Assembly: GCA_028817895.1 (NCBI GenBank)
Contig: JAPPOQ010000033.1
Location: 124,001 to 188,000 of the forward strand
Source of the DNA: Ahrensia sp.
GTDB taxonomy: Bacteria; Pseudomonadota; Alphaproteobacteria; Rhizobiales; Rhizobiaceae
Reading direction: 5' to 3'
Length of the DNA stretch: 64,000 nt
In this document: positions 18,906-26,410 of the stretch, in pieces
How positions within the stretch are numbered: the stretch's first letter is position 1
Layout of the letters: each line of letters begins with the position of its first letter
Position numbers and translations under genes: made by a program
Notes under the pieces: generated by a model
Database searches by the model: none
What the model saw: only the letters and a program-made list of their open reading frames with translations
Told to the model about the DNA's origin: nothing

Positions 18906-19562
18906 TCATTTCTCGAGCAAGTTCGTCAAATCACTGACAATGCGATCCGGCGGCAAATCTAGATATTCGTCCGGCGCGCCGGAGCGATTGCACCAGACAG
19001 TCCTGAATCCGAATGCGTGTGCTCCGGCAATGTCCCAACGGTTTGATGATTGGAACGACACCTCTGTCGGCGCGACATCGAACCGATCGCACACCAACTG
19101 GTAGGTTTCTGGTCGGGTTTTGAAGAAGCCCAACGCATCGACAGACAGTGTTGCATCAAGAAGATCGCCGATTTGCGCGGAGACAACCGCAGCATCAAGC
19201 ATTCCGGGCGATCCGTTTGACAAGATTGCGGTGGACTTCCCGGCCTCCTTTAGCCCGACCAGCATGGCACGAACTTCGTCGAAGGCTTCCAGCTCCCAAT
19301 AGGCGTCCAACAGCCTTTGTCGGGCGTCACGGTTGGTGTTCGGAACGGCGGAAAAGGCATAATCGAGCGCCTGCTGCGTCAACTGCCAGAAATCGACATA
19401 GCGATCCATGGATGTGCGGGTCCATGTGTATTCCAACTGTTTTGCACGCCAGACGTTGGACAGTGCCGCATGGCCATCGCCCACGCTTTCGGCATGGCGG
19501 CGCACCGCTGAATGCACGTCGAACAATGTGCCATAAGCATCGAAAACAAAAGTCGTAGCCAT
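18906..19562 (-). CDS. Haloacid dehalogenase type II (HAD hydrolase)
   Basis: This 218-residue HAD-superfamily enzyme has the nucleophile Asp in FDAYGTLFDV, motif II in LSNGSPGML, and the type-II 2-haloacid dehalogenase signature SSNRWDIAGAHAFGF. The start is ATG 19562, which has a good ribosome site (AGGGAGA) and gives the family N-terminus; the frame runs further to 19787 but would overlap the divergent aminotransferase. Real substrates of chromosomal members are often unknown phosphates or haloacids, so the dehalogenase name reflects family membership only. Confidence 0.88.
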   Translation of the reverse strand: MATTFVFDAYGTLFDVHSAVRRHAESVGDGHAALSNVWRAKQLEYTWTRTSMDRYVDFWQLTQQALDYAFSAVPNTNRDARQRLLDAYWELEAFDEVRAMLVGLKEAGKSTAILSNGSPGMLDAAVVSAQIGDLLDATLSVDALGFFKTRPETYQLVCDRFDVAPTEVSFQSSNRWDIAGAHAFGFRTVWCNRSGAPDEYLDLPPDRIVSDLTNLLEK

Positions 19563-19660
19563 CGCCAAATCTCCCTGTCGGCTTGCTTGTGAACCATTGC
19601 GTCTGCGTTCCATTCGAGCAAGATTGGGCCGCATTGCAGCTGTGATTTGCGAGTGATCCG

Positions 19661-20524
19661 ATGAGTGAGTGGTCGAAAACATGGACCTATGCCAATGAGG
19701 ATTGGCATGAGGGCAACCCGCCTTTGGTTGGGGCGCGGGAGCATGCGTTCTGGCTTGGGTCAAGCGTGTTTGACGGCGCCCGCGCATTTGAAGGCGTGAT
19801 GCCCGATCTCGACCTGCATTGTGAGCGCCTCAACCGGTCTGCGGAGGCGCTTGGGCTTCTGGCCACAAAGTCCGCCAAGGAAATTGAAGCGCTGTGTCGC
19901 GAGGGTGTTGCAAAGTTTGAGGGTAATCCGGCGCTCTACATTCGCCCGATGTATTATGCGACGCAGGGCGGACCGTTGGCCGTTGGTGCGCTGCCGGAAT
20001 CAACGCAGTTCATTTTGTCGATTTACGAAACGCCGATGCCGGAACCGCGCGGCATTTCCGTATGTGTTTCCCCTTTTCGCCGCCCGACCCGCGAAACCAT
20101 GCCGCTGGATGCAAAGGCCGGATGCCTCTATCCCAACAATGGGCGCGCTTTGCAGGAGGCAGGTGATCGCGGCTACGACAATGCGATCCTGCTCGACATG
20201 CTGGGCAATGTGGCCGAACTTGCCACCGCCAATGTGTTCATGGTTCGCGATGGTGTGGTCTACACGCCGCTCGCCAACGGCACATTTCTTTCCGGCATAA
20301 CGCGCGGACGCGTGATGAGCCTGTTGCGAGACGCTGGCCACGAGGTGCGTGAGGAAACCTTGCAGTTGGAAGATTTCCGACAGGCTGACGAAATGTTCGC
20401 AACCGGCAATTTTTCGAAGGTCACGCCGATCAAGAAATTTGAGGATCGCGATATGCAGCCCGGCCCAATCGCCAAGATCGCGCGGGATCTTTATTGGAAA
20501 TTTGCGCATTCTTTGGCGGCTTGA
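19661..20524 (+). CDS. ilvE: Branched-chain-amino-acid aminotransferase family (PLP fold IV)
   Basis: This 287-residue transaminase of fold type IV shows GSSVFDGARAFEG near the start, YIRPMYYAT, a PLP Lys in DAKAGCLYPNN (slightly unusual next to the typical K-x-x-x-Y-xN), NVAELATANVFMV, and NGTFLSGITR. It is the shorter alphaproteobacterial type. D-amino-acid or aminodeoxychorismate activity is a possible alternative. It is divergent from the HAD gene, with sodB downstream under its own stress-type promoter. Confidence 0.85.
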   Translation: MSEWSKTWTYANEDWHEGNPPLVGAREHAFWLGSSVFDGARAFEGVMPDLDLHCERLNRSAEALGLLATKSAKEIEALCREGVAKFEGNPALYIRPMYYATQGGPLAVGALPESTQFILSIYETPMPEPRGISVCVSPFRRPTRETMPLDAKAGCLYPNNGRALQEAGDRGYDNAILLDMLGNVAELATANVFMVRDGVVYTPLANGTFLSGITRGRVMSLLRDAGHEVREETLQLEDFRQADEMFATGNFSKVTPIKKFEDRDMQPGPIAKIARDLYWKFAHSLAA

Positions 20525-20539
20525 GGCTTGCCTCATTGC

Positions 20540-20564
20540 GGAACGTTCGACGCAACCCTACGTT
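20540..20564 (+). promoter_or_regulatory. EcfG-type general stress promoter of sodB
   Basis: GGAAC at 20540-20544, a 16-base spacer, and CGTT at 20561-20564. It lies 59 bases before the sodB ATG, on the same strand and in the short gap after ilvE. It is an exact consensus match; regulation by EcfG is inferred. Confidence 0.65.
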
Positions 20565-20623
20565 TGACTAACAACTGCCGCATCGGCACGTTTCGACATT
20601 TTTGACCTTCGAGGAGACCCTTT

Positions 20624-21226
20624 ATGGCTTTTTCCGTTCCTGAACTCCCTTATGCCTATGACGCGCTGGCGCCGCATATGTCCGCTGAAACTCTCGAGTT
20701 TCACCATGACAAGCATCACCAGGCCTATGCCGACGCGATGAACGGCATGATTGAGGGCACCGATTATGCCTCCATGTCGCTTGAGGAGATCGTGCAGAAG
20801 AGCTTCAAAGAAGACGCCAAACTCTTCAATCAGGCGGGCCAGTTCTACAATCACGTTCATTTCTGGCAGTGGATGAAGCCCGGCGGTGGCGGCAAATCCA
20901 TGCCCGGCTCGCTTGAAAAGGCGATCAATGAAGATCTGGGCGGCTACGACAAGTTTCGCGACGACTTCATCAATGCAGGCAAGACACAATTTGGCTCCGG
21001 CTGGGCCTGGCTCTCGGTGAATGACGGCAAGCTGGTCGTCTCCAACGCGCCGAACGGCGAAAGCCCACTCGCACACGGCCACAGCCCAATTCTCGGCGTC
21101 GATGTGTGGGAACACTCCTATTATATCGACTATCGCAATGCGCGCCCGAAATATCTGGAGACCTGGGTCGATGAACTCGTCAACTGGGACTATGTCGGCC
21201 AGATGTACGAGGCGGCGACAGGCTGA
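20624..21226 (+). CDS. sodB: Superoxide dismutase (Fe/Mn family)
   Basis: This 200-residue cytosolic enzyme converts superoxide to peroxide and oxygen. The metal ligands are visible: His27 in LEFHHDKHH, a second His in NHVHFWQWM, and Asp and His in DVWEHSYYIDY. Size and motifs fit Fe-type SodB, although Fe/Mn choice cannot be fixed by eye. A good ribosome site (GAGGAGA) precedes the ATG. It is expressed from an EcfG-like promoter at 20540 and closed by an efficient terminator at 21255, so it is a single-gene stress unit. Confidence 0.95.
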   Translation: MAFSVPELPYAYDALAPHMSAETLEFHHDKHHQAYADAMNGMIEGTDYASMSLEEIVQKSFKEDAKLFNQAGQFYNHVHFWQWMKPGGGGKSMPGSLEKAINEDLGGYDKFRDDFINAGKTQFGSGWAWLSVNDGKLVVSNAPNGESPLAHGHSPILGVDVWEHSYYIDYRNARPKYLETWVDELVNWDYVGQMYEAATG

Positions 21227-21254
21227 GCCTTCCTGCCGCGATGACGCTACTTTC

Positions 21255-21285
21255 AAACCCCGCTCTTGTGAGCGGGGTTTTTCTT
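21255..21285 (+). terminator. Rho-independent terminator after sodB
   Basis: A perfect 11-base stem (AAACCCCGCTC, 21255-21265, with GAGCGGGGTTT, 21270-21280) closes a TTGT loop and runs into a T-rich tail. It ends the sodB transcript. Confidence 0.92.
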
Positions 21286-21337
21286 TGTGGAATGAAACAG
21301 GGAAGCGGAGCACATCTCGCGTCACCGTGACCGCGTC

Positions 21338-21363
21338 GGAACGAATTGCCTCTTGCATTCGTT
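21338..21363 (+). promoter_or_regulatory. EcfG-type general stress promoter of cytochrome c
   Basis: GGAAC at 21338-21342, a 17-base spacer, and CGTT at 21360-21363. It lies 48 bases before the ATG of the cytochrome c gene and just after the sodB terminator, so that gene has its own promoter. Assignment is by consensus. Confidence 0.6.
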
Positions 21364-21411
21364 GGGAAAAGCCTGACTGTTCAGGTGGGTGGAAGCAGAG
21401 GAGATGAGACA

Positions 21412-21861
21412 ATGAAATTGGCAATCAAACTGGCGGTGGTGGCCGCGGTTGCAGCATTCGGTGTTGCTTATGCGGCGGGTGACCCGATCAAGGTGCGCAA
21501 GGCGCTGATGCAGGCGACCGGCGCGGCAGCCGGCCTTGCAGGCGGCATGATGCGCGGCAAGATGGAATATAATGCAGATGCCGGCAAATCGGCGATTGCC
21601 ACTCTGCGAGCAGCTGCCCATGCGCATGGCTCGTTCTACCCGGAAGGCTCGCTGACTGGAGACACCACAGCATCGCCCAGGATTGCCGAAGATGCAGAGG
21701 GCTGGAACAAGACCATGGCGAAGTTCATCGCGGACGCTGACGCCGCTGCCGCTGCCTCCGGTCGTGACGGCCCGGCTGACCTTGATGCATTCAAGGCCGC
21801 TGTTGGTCCTGTGCTTGCCAACTGTAAGGCGTGCCACGAGGCCTATCGGGTCAAAAACTAA
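21412..21861 (+). CDS. Cytochrome c prime/c556-type protein
   Basis: This 149-residue periplasmic monoheme cytochrome starts with a signal peptide (MKLAIKLAVVAAVAAFGVAYA). A mostly helical mature domain follows, and the heme motif CKACH sits near the C-terminus followed by EAYR, as in four-helix-bundle cytochromes c prime and c556. The start is ATG 21412 with ribosome site GAGGAGA. A stress promoter precedes it and the diheme cytochrome follows 21 bases later, so the two are probably co-transcribed. A role in nitric oxide or peroxide handling is possible but not shown. Confidence 0.88.
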   Translation: MKLAIKLAVVAAVAAFGVAYAAGDPIKVRKALMQATGAAAGLAGGMMRGKMEYNADAGKSAIATLRAAAHAHGSFYPEGSLTGDTTASPRIAEDAEGWNKTMAKFIADADAAAAASGRDGPADLDAFKAAVGPVLANCKACHEAYRVKN

Positions 21862-21882
21862 TCGCTGCTCGGCTGCGTTGCC

Positions 21883-22827
21883 ATGCGCAAGCTGTTCGCC
21901 ATTCTTGTGGTCCTGGCGGTGGTCGGGGCGGGTGCGCTCTGGCTGCTGTCCGCGCCGGTCAGGCTGAGCGCTGAAGCGGTAGCCGCGCTCCCGGAAGGCG
22001 ATGCAACGCGCGGCGAGACGGTGTTTTGGGCTTCCGGCTGCACCTCCTGCCACGCAGCCCCCGGCGCCAAGGGCGATGACAAATTGCTCCTGGCCGGTGG
22101 TTTGGAACTGCCGACACCGTTTGGCACGTTCCGGGCACCAAACATCTCTCCACATGAGAGTGCCGGAATTGGTGGCTGGTCGCTGGCAGACTTCGCCAAC
22201 TCCATGAAGCGGGGTGTATCACCGGGCGGCGAGCATCATTATCCGGCCTTTCCCTACACATCCTACACGCGCATGACGGGAGGGGATGTCGCAGACCTGT
22301 TCGCCTATCTCAAAACGCTTCCGGCCAGCGACAATCGTGTTGCCGACCACGATCTGACCTTTCCCTACAATCTGCGCCGCGGCCTTGGTTTGTGGAAGCA
22401 CCTTTATCTGAAAGACGAGCCGATTCTGGCGTTGGACACATCGGGGCAAAGCGGTGTGGATGAACAACATCTACGCGGTCGCTATCTTGTCGAGGTGCTC
22501 GGCCACTGCGGAGAATGCCACACGCCCCGCAACGTCTTTGGCGGAATGGATACGGCGCGCTGGTTGGCGGGCGGGGAGGGGCCGGAGACTAATTCTTTGG
22601 GGAAGCCGGAACTCATTCCAAACATCACCCCGCATGAGACAGGTATCGGGGATTGGAGCGCCGACGATATCGCCTATTCGCTGGAGAGCGGGTTCACGCC
22701 AAGCTACGATTCCTTCGGCTCATCCATGGTCTCGGTGCAGGAAAACATGGCCCGACTGTCGGCGGAAGATCGCGAAGCCATCGGGCTTTATCTGAAGGCA
22801 GTACGCCCCATCGCAAGCGATCGGTGA
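21883..22827 (+). CDS. Diheme cytochrome c
   Basis: This 314-residue protein begins with a membrane anchor or signal (LFAILVVLAVVGAGALWLL). Two cytochrome c domains follow, with CTSCH near residue 50 and CGECH near residue 209. Each has its Met-ligand region (SSMVSVQ in the second). The architecture resembles electron-accepting subunits of alcohol, gluconate or sorbosone dehydrogenases, yet no dehydrogenase gene is adjacent. It probably passes electrons at the periplasmic membrane face together with the upstream monoheme cytochrome. Its stop abuts the convergent zeta gene with no gap. Confidence 0.87.
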   Translation: MRKLFAILVVLAVVGAGALWLLSAPVRLSAEAVAALPEGDATRGETVFWASGCTSCHAAPGAKGDDKLLLAGGLELPTPFGTFRAPNISPHESAGIGGWSLADFANSMKRGVSPGGEHHYPAFPYTSYTRMTGGDVADLFAYLKTLPASDNRVADHDLTFPYNLRRGLGLWKHLYLKDEPILALDTSGQSGVDEQHLRGRYLVEVLGHCGECHTPRNVFGGMDTARWLAGGEGPETNSLGKPELIPNITPHETGIGDWSADDIAYSLESGFTPSYDSFGSSMVSVQENMARLSAEDREAIGLYLKAVRPIASDR

Positions 22828-23433
22828 TTAGGACCCCTCCTTATTCAAGTCTTCGCCATACAGACTTTGAACCCATTTCGGGAACGGTGGGAATTGCGAG
22901 CGTATCCGACCTCTTTCGAAATGAATGATCGGCCTTGGTTGCTTATTCAGGATCGAATTGTCGACCACTTGCCCCTTGTCGCTCGCGATCACAGCGCGGC
23001 GTATGAGCGGCCCGTTCCTCTCAAAGCGTTCGTGTATTTTCTGTTCTGGAACGAAGTGCCCACCATCTTCCACCCGCTGATTGACCCGCGCTACGGAAAG
23101 TTGCGGTAACTCCAGCCCTATGTGAATGATCGTCACCCGATAATTGAGAGATTGGGCTTGTCGAATAAGTCCAAGCTTTGATGGGTGTGAGAATACCGTT
23201 TCCGTTGCGAAACTCTGACGGCGCTCAAAGTGCATCTGGCGCTGCTCTTGTGCCATCCGTGCCGCTTCATAGGCCGCTTCGGGTTGGTCGGATTTCAACA
23301 GATTGCGTTGAATGATGTCCGCGTTGATGAACGGAATTGGCGAGAAGGGCGCTATGCGCGTCTCGAAAAGTGTCGTCTTCCCCGCTCCATTTGGTCCAGC
23401 CAGAATGATGAGTGTTGGACGCGGAGACGGCAC
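22828..23433 (-). CDS. Zeta-toxin-like P-loop kinase
   Basis: This 201-residue protein is of the zeta toxin / predicted ATPase (COG4185) type. Walker A is GPNGAGKTT at 13-21, followed by FINADIIQ with the substrate-binding Asp and later FATETVFSHPSK. Zeta toxins phosphorylate peptidoglycan precursors; single chromosomal members of this branch are less well studied. It starts with GTG at 23433, which overlaps the upstream antitoxin stop by one base (TAGTG), so the pair is co-translated. The family call is firm; the in vivo target is inferred. Confidence 0.82.
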   Translation of the reverse strand: MPSPRPTLIILAGPNGAGKTTLFETRIAPFSPIPFINADIIQRNLLKSDQPEAAYEAARMAQEQRQMHFERRQSFATETVFSHPSKLGLIRQAQSLNYRVTIIHIGLELPQLSVARVNQRVEDGGHFVPEQKIHERFERNGPLIRRAVIASDKGQVVDNSILNKQPRPIIHFERGRIRSQFPPFPKWVQSLYGEDLNKEGS

Positions 23434-23786
23434 TATGTTTCGCGCGGTGTTTCGTAAACCAGTTCACCATCTTCAGACAGGCCAACACCAACGCCTCTAC
23501 GTCGACGTTCCGCGAAAAACTCCTGCTCGATTTCGTTCGTTTCCATCATTTTCATGTTGAACAGCTCGAACCAGACATCCTGCTCTCCGGCGGTCAAATC
23601 ATCAGGAGACAGTTTTCCCTCCAAAGCCGCCGTGACGTTGTGGTGATCATATGTTCCAGACTGCTCGATCGCGCGACCGATCTTCACCCAGTGGGCGAGT
23701 TGTCCGGCGACGGACCTGCTTTGAACAGCTGATTCCGAGCGGACGACGTCCATAATGTCGTCCGCAAGTTTTACTGACTGCGCCAT
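23433..23786 (-). CDS. ParD-like antitoxin
   Basis: This 117-residue protein resembles the ParD_like family. Its N-terminal ribbon-helix-helix-type segment (SVKLADDIMDVVRSESAV) is followed by SRSVAGQLAHWVKIGRAIE. The basic C-terminal stretch (EFFAERRRRG) may contact the toxin or DNA. It lies directly upstream of the zeta-like gene and overlaps it by one base, the normal antitoxin-first order. It probably represses its own promoter in the 23787-23854 gap. No other toxin partner is nearby. Confidence 0.8.
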   Translation of the reverse strand: MAQSVKLADDIMDVVRSESAVQSRSVAGQLAHWVKIGRAIEQSGTYDHHNVTAALEGKLSPDDLTAGEQDVWFELFNMKMMETNEIEQEFFAERRRRGVGVGLSEDGELVYETPRET

Positions 23787-23854
23787 TTGGAGTTCCCGTT
23801 GGGTAGCAAATTGACACCTGGCTTAATGTATGGACTGAAAAGGTGTTTGTCCAG

Positions 23855-25945
23855 TTAAGTTGGCCCCGGCACACCCGCCACCTTCAACGCAAAGGCATAG
23901 ACCAGCGCGACTTCTTCCAGATAGGCGAAACGGCCCGTCTTGCCGAAATGGCCGGACCCCATATTTGTTTTCAGCAGGATCGGCGCGTCACTGGTGGTCT
24001 TCTCGCGCAGTTTGGCGACCCATTTTGACGGCTCCCAATATTGGACCCGCGGATCGGTGAGGCCGGAGAGCGCAAAGATCGGCGGATAGGCCTGTGCCGT
24101 CACATTGTCGTATGGCGAATAGGCCGCGATGATGTCGTATTCCTCAGCGCTTTCAATCGGATTGCCCCATTGGCCCCATTCGCCCGGCGTCAGTGGCAGT
24201 GTTTCATCGAGCATGGTGTTGAGAACATCGACAAACGGCACCTGCGCGATGATGCCGCTGAACAAGGACGGTGCCATATTAACCACCGCGCCCATGAGCA
24301 GACCGCCGGCTGATCCGCCCATCGCGACGATACAGCCTTCACCGGTAAAGCCCTCAGCGGCGATGTGACGACCGGCAGCGATGAAATCGGTGAAGGTCTG
24401 TGTCTTGCCCGCCTTCTTGGTCTGCTCGTACCAGTGTCGCCCCTTTTCGTCGCCGCCGCGAACATGCGCTGTACAATAGACGAAGCCACGATCGACCAGG
24501 CTCAGCCGGTTGGTCGAAAAACTGGCCGGCATGCCCGCGCCATAGGACCCGTAGCCATAGAGCAGGCAGGGTGCGCTTCCGTCCAGCGGTGTGGACTTGT
24601 GATGAAGCACCGTGAGCGGCACCTCTTCGCCGTCGTCGGTGGAGGCGTGCAGGCGACGAACCACATAATCCGCCGCGTCATGGCCGGAGGGAATCTCCTG
24701 CTCCTTGCGCAAGCTGCGTTCGCGCGTCGCCATATCGTAGTCCCACACCTGCGCAGGCGTTGCAGGAGACGAGTAGGAAAAGCGCAATGTGTCGGTGGCG
24801 AATTCATAGCCCGAACGAATGCCGAGCGAATAGGCTTCCTCCTCAAAGGCAATGGCGTGTTCGTCGTTGGAAGCAAGGTCACGAATGACGATGCGTGGCA
24901 GTGCATTTTCGCGTTCCAGCCGCACGAGCCAATCGCGAAACACGATGACGTTGTCGATAAGAACATCATCTCGATGCGGAACAAGATCGCGCCAGTTCTC
25001 TTCGCTGGGCGCATGGATGTCCGCAACCATCAGTTTGAAGTTGCGGGCACCGTCACGGTTCGTGGTGATGAAGAGTTGGTCGCCATGCATGTCGACGCCA
25101 TATTCGTGTCCCGGTCGCCTTGGGCAGATCAGCAACGGCTCGGCGAGCGGATTGTTCGCAGGCAGCAGGCGAACCTCATCCTCGTCATTCTGACCGGTGC
25201 TGATGATGATCCAACGCCCATCGAGCGACGACGACACATGGACATAGAAGCGCGGATCGTCTTCCTCGAAAATTGGCGTCGGCTCCGCATCCGGTGTGAC
25301 GGCAAACACCTTGTTGGGGCGGTGATTTTCATCAACCTTTACATAGACATAGGAGCGGCTGTCCGCGCACCAGGCAAAGCTGCTGACATCGCGTGTGAGC
25401 GCTTCGCCATCGTCACCCGTTTCCAGGTCGCGAATGCGCATGTGGTGATATTCGGACCCATTTGTATCCACGCTCCAGGCCAGGCGCTTGTGGTCCGGCG
25501 AATGGCTCATCAGCCCCAGCGAGAAATAGTCGTGGCTGCTGGCCTCGGTCGGCCCGTCAAACAGCACCACGTCGTCCCCGCTGGCGCGGGGCTGGCGAAT
25601 GAAGAGCGGATACTCGGCCCCCTCTTCATAGCGCGATGAATAGGCGAACTCTCCATCCGGCGCCGGAACGGAGGAATCATCCTGCTTGATACGGCCTTTG
25701 AGTTCGTCGAACAGCTTCTCCTGAAGCGGCTTCGTGTCCGCCATCATCGCTTCGTAGTAGCTGTTTTCCGCCTCAAGATGCGTGCGAATATCGGCGGGTA
25801 GGCTTTGCGGATCACGCATCACCTCTTGCCAGTTTTCAGCGCGCATCCAGGCATAATCGTCGGTCAATTGACGACCATGCCATTGCTGAGTGACGGGCTT
25901 CCTTGCAGCGACCGGAGGCGTGGCGGCCTTGGGATCAAATGCCAC
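23855..25945 (-). CDS. ptrB: Oligopeptidase B-like serine peptidase (S9)
   Basis: This 696-residue prolyl-oligopeptidase-family enzyme has an N-terminal beta-propeller (about 1-420) with a C-terminal alpha/beta hydrolase. The nucleophile Ser is in GGSAGGLLMG; Asp and His follow near SGLTDPRVQYWEP and GSGHFGKTGRF. Oligopeptidase B cuts after Arg and Lys in short peptides in the cytosol; no signal peptide is visible. It starts with GTG at 25945 immediately after the msrB stop, so it is the last gene of an msrB-ptrB unit that may read through from the antiporter operon. Confidence 0.9.
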   Translation of the reverse strand: MAFDPKAATPPVAARKPVTQQWHGRQLTDDYAWMRAENWQEVMRDPQSLPADIRTHLEAENSYYEAMMADTKPLQEKLFDELKGRIKQDDSSVPAPDGEFAYSSRYEEGAEYPLFIRQPRASGDDVVLFDGPTEASSHDYFSLGLMSHSPDHKRLAWSVDTNGSEYHHMRIRDLETGDDGEALTRDVSSFAWCADSRSYVYVKVDENHRPNKVFAVTPDAEPTPIFEEDDPRFYVHVSSSLDGRWIIISTGQNDEDEVRLLPANNPLAEPLLICPRRPGHEYGVDMHGDQLFITTNRDGARNFKLMVADIHAPSEENWRDLVPHRDDVLIDNVIVFRDWLVRLERENALPRIVIRDLASNDEHAIAFEEEAYSLGIRSGYEFATDTLRFSYSSPATPAQVWDYDMATRERSLRKEQEIPSGHDAADYVVRRLHASTDDGEEVPLTVLHHKSTPLDGSAPCLLYGYGSYGAGMPASFSTNRLSLVDRGFVYCTAHVRGGDEKGRHWYEQTKKAGKTQTFTDFIAAGRHIAAEGFTGEGCIVAMGGSAGGLLMGAVVNMAPSLFSGIIAQVPFVDVLNTMLDETLPLTPGEWGQWGNPIESAEEYDIIAAYSPYDNVTAQAYPPIFALSGLTDPRVQYWEPSKWVAKLREKTTSDAPILLKTNMGSGHFGKTGRFAYLEEVALVYAFALKVAGVPGPT

Positions 25946-26347
25946 TTATGCGGCCTCTTTGGCTTTGAAGTTCAAAGCAACACCGTTCATGCAATAGCGC
26001 AGACCCGTCGGGTCTGGGCCGTCCGGAAACACATGGCCAAGGTGGCCGCCGCAATTGGCGCATCGAACCTCCGTGCGCTTCATGAACAGCTTGCGGTCCA
26101 CATGCTCGGTCACCGCTTCGCTCTCGACAGGTGCGAAGAAGCTCGGCCAGCCCGTGCCGGAGTCGAATTTTGTGGCCGCATCGAAGAGCGGATATTCGCA
26201 GCCGGCACACACGAACATGCCTTCGCGCTTCTCATTGTTCAGCGGCGATGTGAAGGCGCGCTCGGTGCCTTCCTGCCGCAGAACATAAAACTGCTCCGGT
26301 GTGAGCTGCGCGCGCCATTCATCTTCGCTTTTGTCGATCTTTGTCAT
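25946..26347 (-). CDS. msrB: Peptide-methionine (R)-S-oxide reductase
   Basis: This 133-residue repair enzyme acts on methionine-R-sulfoxide in proteins. The zinc Cys are Cys47, Cys50, Cys96 and Cys99 (CAGC, CANC), the catalytic Cys119 lies in RYCMNG, and the family motif GTGWPSF is present. The start is ATG 26347. A longer frame to 26407 lacks family similarity and runs toward the antiporter gene. No signal peptide is seen, so it is cytosolic. It lies 63 bases after the last antiporter gene on the same strand and abuts ptrB. Confidence 0.94.
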   Translation of the reverse strand: MTKIDKSEDEWRAQLTPEQFYVLRQEGTERAFTSPLNNEKREGMFVCAGCEYPLFDAATKFDSGTGWPSFFAPVESEAVTEHVDRKLFMKRTEVRCANCGGHLGHVFPDGPDPTGLRYCMNGVALNFKAKEAA

Positions 26348-26410
26348 GCGGGTCTCCCTGTGCATGCAACGAAAATAAGCCTGCACACCGCCAGTCTCAA
26401 GCGGCAAGAC

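Noticed and set aside
24365-25639. 424-residue plus-strand frame
   Set aside because: Antisense to the S9 peptidase gene; composition is that of a GC-rich shadow frame.
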